This document shows, piece by piece, positions 59,466 to 64,000 of a stretch of 64,000 nt of DNA (within the stretch, counting starts at the first letter, position 1; every line of letters begins with the position of its first letter). Both the position numbers and the translations under genes were made by a program. Source of the DNA: Candidatus Methanoperedens sp. Lineage in GTDB: Archaea > Halobacteriota > Methanosarcinia > Methanosarcinales > Methanoperedenaceae. The notes under the pieces are model-generated. The model had not been told where the DNA came from and searched no databases. It was given only the letters and a program-made list of their open reading frames with translations. The stretch is taken from contig JAHFDG010000014.1 of NCBI GenBank assembly GCA_023249105.1, forward strand, positions 1-64,000, written 5' to 3'.

Positions 59466-60614
59466 TCACCTGTTTATTGTCTTATGAAAATGCTTGGCGC
59501 TCTTATTAATCTTAATCCCATGTGCTTTGCAGAAATTATCAAACATCCCATAAAAAAGGTCATGCTCGCTCATCCGTATCACTGCTGCGTCATGCGCCCG
59601 CATAAGTATATCTGGATAATTGCCCCGGATAACACACTGGGCGCGAATGATATCCGCGATTTTGTCGATATCTTCCGTTTCATGTACCCATGCAGGGAAT
59701 TCCACACGTGCAGGAAGACCATTACTCAGCCTCATGTAAAAAAACGCAAGGCTGTTCTTAAAAAGCCCGTAGTTATCAAGCACAGAGTTTGAAACCTCGC
59801 CCCGCCTGTCATCCCTGTCGCAAAGAAAAGCCGCTGTTCTTTCTCCCCACAAAAGATGGGAAAAAAGATGTGTATCCGAGAGCTTTGTCTTTTTCAACCC
59901 GAAGAGGAAATGCATCATGAGAGTAATATCGCGCGGCATTGTTGTATCAATAAAACCGATGACGGTATTGCGTGTTTCCCTGGAAGCAGAAAGGAGCCTC
60001 ACGATTGCGTTTATGTATATCTCCCTGATATTCCTGTTCAGGACATTTATATGGGAAAGGATAAGGGCGCCGTCCAGCAGGACATAGAGCTTTTCATGTT
60101 CTTTCATCAGTTGTATGATGGTATCGCATTCCATTGAAAAACGGCGTGCATCGACATATTCACTTCCGAAGGAATATACGCTTGCTGCCTCAAACTCCCC
60201 GGGCGTGATGATGGCTGCTCCTGTTTCCTGTTTATAATCGCTATCCTCAGTATGCCTGTTAAATACGCTTGAGGTCTGGATTACTGCGATAGGAATCTCA
60301 AAATTCTTGTCCGAATATATCTGGCTTCCGTCAACGGCTCCCACTGCAACGCCAGAAAGCACAGAATCCACCCACTGCATCGCCTCATGGCGGTTTTTCC
60401 AGTTATAAGGAAAAGGATGAATGAGTTTTCCGGTTTCAAGAAATTTCGCTCCGCTGTATGGGCGGAGACGCTCATTCATCGAAATATCGATATTCCTGAC
60501 CTTTGTAAGCTCATTCCTGTACTCCTCTGTCAGTTCAGAGCGTTCAATATCATAAGACATTATAGAATCAAGTTTGGCATCAAACTGTAAAGAGATGTTT
60601 TTCAGGTCAATCAT
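59466..60614 (-). CDS. nurA: NurA 5'-3' nuclease
   Basis: A 382-residue NurA nuclease: AVGAVDGSQIY with catalytic-type D95, LYVLLDGALILSHI with the second aspartate, and a late VIRGNYPDILMRAHDAAVI segment, in the order of the NurA domain. With HerA it makes the 3' single strand for recombination. The ATG at 60614 (MIDLKNISLQF) is the real start; it lies in the last hairpin of the structured repeat (CATAAAGG/CCTTTATG), where AGGAG is also located. The open frame upstream of it is repeat sequence. Confidence 0.9.
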   Translation of the reverse strand: MIDLKNISLQFDAKLDSIMSYDIERSELTEEYRNELTKVRNIDISMNERLRPYSGAKFLETGKLIHPFPYNWKNRHEAMQWVDSVLSGVAVGAVDGSQIYSDKNFEIPIAVIQTSSVFNRHTEDSDYKQETGAAIITPGEFEAASVYSFGSEYVDARRFSMECDTIIQLMKEHEKLYVLLDGALILSHINVLNRNIREIYINAIVRLLSASRETRNTVIGFIDTTMPRDITLMMHFLFGLKKTKLSDTHLFSHLLWGERTAAFLCDRDDRRGEVSNSVLDNYGLFKNSLAFFYMRLSNGLPARVEFPAWVHETEDIDKIADIIRAQCVIRGNYPDILMRAHDAAVIRMSEHDLFYGMFDNFCKAHGIKINKSAKHFHKTINR

Positions 60615-60793
60615 AAAGGCTCCTTTATGACGTTCCAAGCCACGTTTCGGGAGGACGTGTCCGGCGCACCATATCCGTCGTTTGAAAAGCGACACCTCGC
60701 TTTATGCGATATCCACATATGCCTGTGGGCATACGTGTCTGCGAAGTAAAGCGGCGCAACGGTTTTTGATAAAACGTTCTTAAAGTTTTTCAT
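60611..60793 (-). repeat. Structured intercistronic repeat element, copy 2 (with open reading frame)
   Basis: A 183-base copy of the element at 49565-49759, in the opposite orientation, filling the gap between rad50 and nurA. It codes in frame for 60 residues (starts MKNFKNVLSKTVAPLYFAD) and the frame ends on the nurA ATG (ATGA). Against copy 1 it lacks two stretches of six bases each, so the frame is kept. Several stems are kept too: CACGTATGCC now pairs with GGCATATGTG through a G-U pair, and the terminal stem is CATAAAGG/CCTTTATG. Its 5' part overlaps the last four codons of rad50 (HEKL). Confidence 0.85.
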
Positions 60794-63098
60794 GAATAAC
60801 CCTGCTTTCGCCATTCGTTTTTTCGATTTTTACCACATGTCCGTATTTTTCATTGAAAGTATCATCATGGGATATTACGAAAATCTGTTTGAAACCTTTA
60901 ATATTCATTATCTGCTCCGAGAGGTTCTCTCTACGTATCTCGTCCATATTCTGCGTGGGCTCGTCAAGGAAAACAAAATCAGAATTGGAAAGCATCTTGA
61001 GGAGCGAAAGCCGAAGAGCCAGAGCAGCCCCCATTTTCTCGCCTCCGCTTAACTGCTGGAAATTTTTCTCCTCGCCGCTCTCGGTTATTATTATCCCGTA
61101 ATCCTCGCTCCACCGCAATTCCTGCGAGAAGTCGTCCATGATAGCGCAGTATAGAGAGTTCGCTTCCTCACTTATCTCGCCTATCAGTTCAAGAACGATA
61201 TGCTGCGCAGAATCCCGAAGTGTCTCGCGGATGAACTTTGCGTATTCCCCGAATCGTTTTTCATTGTCAAGTTTCTCCTCAAGTTCGCTCATCTTTGAAA
61301 GATATTTATCCATTTCTGCGATATCTTTCTCAAGCTTTCTGAGCTGCCCGTCTTTTTCCTTGAACTCAACCTCAAAACCCCGAACTTTTGCTCCGAGTTC
61401 CACGCACGTGTTTTCTGCGCGAGGAAGTGCTTCGACATTGAAATTCGTACCTGCCTCTGCAAATCGTTTCTCTAACCCCTTAAGTCTGATATCTTCCTCG
61501 GCGACAGTTTTTTCATGCATTTCGCACTCTTTCTTAAATTCCATAGCTCTTGAAGCAAGCGGCTGTATCTGCAAGTATTTCTGGTAGGGCGGTTCAAGCC
61601 CCGTGAGCTTTTTCTTCACTTCATTAATATCAATATCAAGTGAACTGTATTTATCAAGGTCTTTCTTAAGCTCACCTGCAACCCCCTCTTTTTCAGGTAT
61701 TTTCTCTATTTCTTTAGCTATTTTTCCAATCTCATCGATTCCTTTTCGTTCAAATGAGCTCAAGGTGTTCACTTTACTGCGCGGGTCTCCGAGAGTATTT
61801 AATTCGGTGTTCAAGGTTTTCAGGGAACCTTCGGCAGACTCAAGGCGGCTTTTCGCCTCTTTAAGCTGCTGGCTGAAATAAGAAGAAAAATCCTTTACAG
61901 AGTTGCACTTTATCCCCTTCATCACAGGACAGACATTCTCCACGCCAACCATATTAATTCTGTTTTTTATATCCTTTATCTCATTAAGTGCGATTGCCTG
62001 TTCCCCTTTTTTGCCCTCGATTTTCCTTTCAAGCTCATCCTGCTTTTCTATCATGGGAAAAAGAGACGCCTTTTCTTTAGCATACTTATCAACGTCTGTT
62101 TTTAATGATTCAAGACGGGAGTGTTTTTCATTCAGTGCCGCAAGCTCATTTTTAATCACGTTTAACTTGTCCTTTATTGCATCACGTTCTTTTCGCATGC
62201 CCTCAAGTTTTTCCTGCTTCTTTCTCTCTTCTTCGTATCTTTCTTTATCCGCCAAAAGGCCGGATACGGTATTTTGTGCTTCTTCGGATTTCTTAAGCTC
62301 GTCTTTTGACTTTTCAAGAAGCTGCTTCAATCCTTCTATTTTTATGCGCCCCTGTTTTATTTCATTTTCAAGTTTATCAAGCGCATCCTTCTGCTTTTTA
62401 AGTTCATCCCGCCTGCTTTTTGCAACCTTCAGGCTATCGTTACACTCTTTCAGGACTTTCTTGATATTTTCAATTGTCCTGCCAAGTTCGTCCCTCTCAA
62501 TCTTTTTTTGCTCATAGTTCTCGGTCCTGATGCGCAGTTTCTCGATGTCATTCTCTATGCTCCTTAAACTTTCATCTATCAGGTTCATCGTGTTCCTGAG
62601 ATTCTCGTAGGCATTCCTGTACTCGTCAACCTTGAGTATCTCATCGAATGTCTTTCTTCTCTTCGTGGGGGTTTCCATGAAAGCTGCTGTCAGCATGCCT
62701 TGCGGCACTCCGATAGTATTTTCAAAAATCCGCGGCAACTCATCTTCAGTGGATACTGTGAATAATTTGCTCGTGAGCCAGGCGAGAGCGTCTTTTTTGC
62801 CTGTGATATGGAGATTCTCTCCCATGACACTGTATTCGCCTCCGAGTTTTCTTGCAAGCGTGTAAGTCGAATTATTTGCGGAGATTTCCACGGAAACCAT
62901 ACCTGATTTTTCCCCGCGGCGCAAGAAGTCTGCATCTTTGTAGGGAAGGTAATCAAACAGGACATATCCGATTGCCTCCAGGATGGTCGTTTTCCCATGG
63001 CCGTTCTGGCCACAAATGCCGTTTATGCCTTCTTTGAACTCGATTGTCTCGTGACGGTAGGATTTGATGTTCTTTAATTCCACGGATTTGATAAGCAT
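60780..63098 (-). CDS. rad50: Rad50 ATPase with atypical zinc-hook
   Basis: A 772-residue SMC-like ATPase of the Mre11-Rad50 complex for double-strand break processing. Walker A GQNGHGKTTI (about 30-39), long coiled coils, signature motif LSGGEKMGAALALRLSL and Walker B FVFLDEPTQNMDE are present. In the middle, where Rad50 usually has the CxxC zinc hook, this protein has C390-P-V-M-K-G-I-K-C398, with seven residues between the cysteines. Length is below the usual 850-900, so the coiled coil is short. Its ATG follows the mre11 stop directly. The last codons lie in the structured repeat. Confidence 0.93.
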   Translation of the reverse strand: MLIKSVELKNIKSYRHETIEFKEGINGICGQNGHGKTTILEAIGYVLFDYLPYKDADFLRRGEKSGMVSVEISANNSTYTLARKLGGEYSVMGENLHITGKKDALAWLTSKLFTVSTEDELPRIFENTIGVPQGMLTAAFMETPTKRRKTFDEILKVDEYRNAYENLRNTMNLIDESLRSIENDIEKLRIRTENYEQKKIERDELGRTIENIKKVLKECNDSLKVAKSRRDELKKQKDALDKLENEIKQGRIKIEGLKQLLEKSKDELKKSEEAQNTVSGLLADKERYEEERKKQEKLEGMRKERDAIKDKLNVIKNELAALNEKHSRLESLKTDVDKYAKEKASLFPMIEKQDELERKIEGKKGEQAIALNEIKDIKNRINMVGVENVCPVMKGIKCNSVKDFSSYFSQQLKEAKSRLESAEGSLKTLNTELNTLGDPRSKVNTLSSFERKGIDEIGKIAKEIEKIPEKEGVAGELKKDLDKYSSLDIDINEVKKKLTGLEPPYQKYLQIQPLASRAMEFKKECEMHEKTVAEEDIRLKGLEKRFAEAGTNFNVEALPRAENTCVELGAKVRGFEVEFKEKDGQLRKLEKDIAEMDKYLSKMSELEEKLDNEKRFGEYAKFIRETLRDSAQHIVLELIGEISEEANSLYCAIMDDFSQELRWSEDYGIIITESGEEKNFQQLSGGEKMGAALALRLSLLKMLSNSDFVFLDEPTQNMDEIRRENLSEQIMNIKGFKQIFVISHDDTFNEKYGHVVKIEKTNGESRVIHEKL

Positions 63099-64000
63099 TT
63101 ATTCCCCCATGCGTGAAAGTAAGGTCTGCCGGGGATTTTCCTTATTGTCTTCCATGGTATTATTTCCAGGTGCCCCGCTTTTTATTTTTTCAAAACCCCA
63201 TCTTAATTCTTTCAGGACTGAGTTAACTTCAACGTTCGCAGCAGCCATCTTTTTCACTTCGACCATTACCTTTACGACTTCATCCACATTGTCCCTGTAC
63301 CTTCCGTCAAGTTTTATCCGGTCTGAGAAAACGCGAAGCTCTATCTGCTCGCGCGTGAGCCCCCGCACGTCCCCCTCTTTGAGGGCGTATGGCGAATTTG
63401 TTCGCTGGAGCCTGACCTCAGACCACAGCGGTTTAAACTGTTCGATGAGCATATCCCTGATGCGCTCAAGGTTCACATCGGATTTCGGAAAGTTCATCTC
63501 TCCATAAAGCATGAGTTCGATAAGCGGTGCCTTGTCTGATTGGACATTGGTCTCTCTCTCTATTTTTGCGTTTATCTTTGAATATAGCTCGTCGGGAGTA
63601 AGAATATCGCTCATGTCAAGCCTGATGCGCCTGACCGGGCGGGTAATGGGGGATATGAGTTTTGCACCAGTATCCCGGACATGATAGAACCCTTTTGCCA
63701 TGTCATATTCGTTCAAGGACATCATTTCAATGCTGCCGGGGTTGAATACCCAGCCGTCCAATTCGTAATGCGTATGGTAATGCCCGAGCGCAAGGTAATT
63801 CACTGCTTCTTTCAGGGGGAGGAGCGAATTGTATGGGAGCTCTCCGCCCGCTTCCTGCTTTACCTGTCCTTCAATGCCAAAGTGCATCATAAGGATCGTA
63901 AATTTTTCTCCTCTTTCCGCATTTATTTTCTTTATTTCGTCAGCGATCTGGGGGATTATGGAAGCTGTACTTGCTCCAAGGTATTTCACCCCGAAAATGC
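63099..64000 (-). CDS. mre11: Mre11 nuclease, N-terminus beyond the window
   Basis: The C-terminal 300 or so residues of Mre11. MMHFGIEGQ and YLALGHYHTHYELDGWVFNPGS are the last two metal-binding motifs of the calcineurin-like nuclease; a capping domain and an acidic tail (MEDNKENPRQTLLSRMGE) follow. The frame is open to the window edge (I-F-G-V-K-Y-L-G), and the missing upstream part should hold the first motifs (D-x-H, G-D-x-x-D, G-N-H-D). First visible gene of the operon mre11, rad50, repeat, nurA, HAS-like, herA. Confidence 0.9.
   Translation of the reverse strand, partial: IFGVKYLGASTASIIPQIADEIKKINAERGEKFTILMMHFGIEGQVKQEAGGELPYNSLLPLKEAVNYLALGHYHTHYELDGWVFNPGSIEMMSLNEYDMAKGFYHVRDTGAKLISPITRPVRRIRLDMSDILTPDELYSKINAKIERETNVQSDKAPLIELMLYGEMNFPKSDVNLERIRDMLIEQFKPLWSEVRLQRTNSPYALKEGDVRGLTREQIELRVFSDRIKLDGRYRDNVDEVVKVMVEVKKMAAANVEVNSVLKELRWGFEKIKSGAPGNNTMEDNKENPRQTLLSRMGE

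Noticed and set aside
1-64000. CRISPR arrays, rRNA and tRNA genes
   Set aside because: No regularly spaced direct repeats of 24-40 bases with unique spacers were seen, and no tRNA or rRNA signature sequences on either strand by eye.

Overview
The window looks like a chromosomal segment of a methanogen-related archaeon of the Methanosarcinales / ANME-2 type, with a Methanoperedens-like organism as the best guess. Support comes from a GTP cyclohydrolase of the methanopterin pathway (MptA), the archaeal Mre11-Rad50-NurA-HerA repair operon, a PGF-CTERM surface protein, a stand-alone TrpB2, a secreted hexaheme cytochrome c, Shine-Dalgarno sites of the GGTGA/GGAGG type, and many small membrane proteins of archaeal style. 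The assignment is inference: no rRNA or tRNA gene is visible.

Layout. 1-6115: copper P-type ATPase with a small membrane protein, a RecA-fold/HTR-like protein and a TPR protein. 6116-11173: a YjjX-type NTPase, then a redox operon (flavodoxin, ferredoxin:thioredoxin reductase, B12-dependent ribonucleotide reductase), then the hexaheme cytochrome. 11320-14875: an orphan TnpB-type omega-RNA end, then a five-gene iron-sulfur/sulfur operon (DsrE-like, rubredoxin-like, YbjQ-like, a lysine-less IscS, and an IscU fused to a ferredoxin-NADP-reductase-like flavoprotein). 14943-20757: coiled-coil protein, TrpB2, PGF-CTERM protein, MutL. 20872-30956: VapBC, a giant pentapeptide-repeat membrane protein, MptA, a 2-hydroxyacyl-CoA-dehydratase-like pair, RelBE, a restriction-gene remnant, and gluconeogenic aldolase and fructose bisphosphatase.

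31300-39000 is markedly AT-rich and looks acquired. It opens with a decayed insertion sequence that still has terminal inverted repeats and an 8-bp target duplication, then an Fe-S protein, an MFS exporter and a four-gene run (B12-type radical SAM enzyme, Asp-rich helical protein, UbiA prenyltransferase, CrtI-like flavoprotein) that reads as a prenyl-lipid or prenylated-product pathway. 39028-46587 mixes housekeeping genes (PHP, PAC2, endonuclease III) with a possible caspase-fold protein, a TIGR04255 operon and a Fic protein inserted beside a duplicated 3' end of the endonuclease III gene.

46681-55910: a second VapBC, a DHH phosphoesterase with zinc-finger, S1 and OB modules, a ferredoxin/flavoprotein pair, and a complete bacterial-type RuvC-RuvA-RuvB set split by an AT-rich insert carrying a phosphoribosyltransferase-GNAT fusion. 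55994-64000: orphan AbrB protein, hypotheticals, and the HerA-(HAS-like)-NurA-Rad50-Mre11 operon, with Mre11 cut by the window end.

The most unusual signal is a pair of roughly 190-bp structured elements (49565-49759 and 60611-60793) in opposite orientation. Each fills an intercistronic gap from the stop region of one gene to the start codon of the next, is made of successive near-perfect hairpins, ends in a hairpin that pairs the downstream start codon, and keeps an open reading frame although the copies differ by indels.
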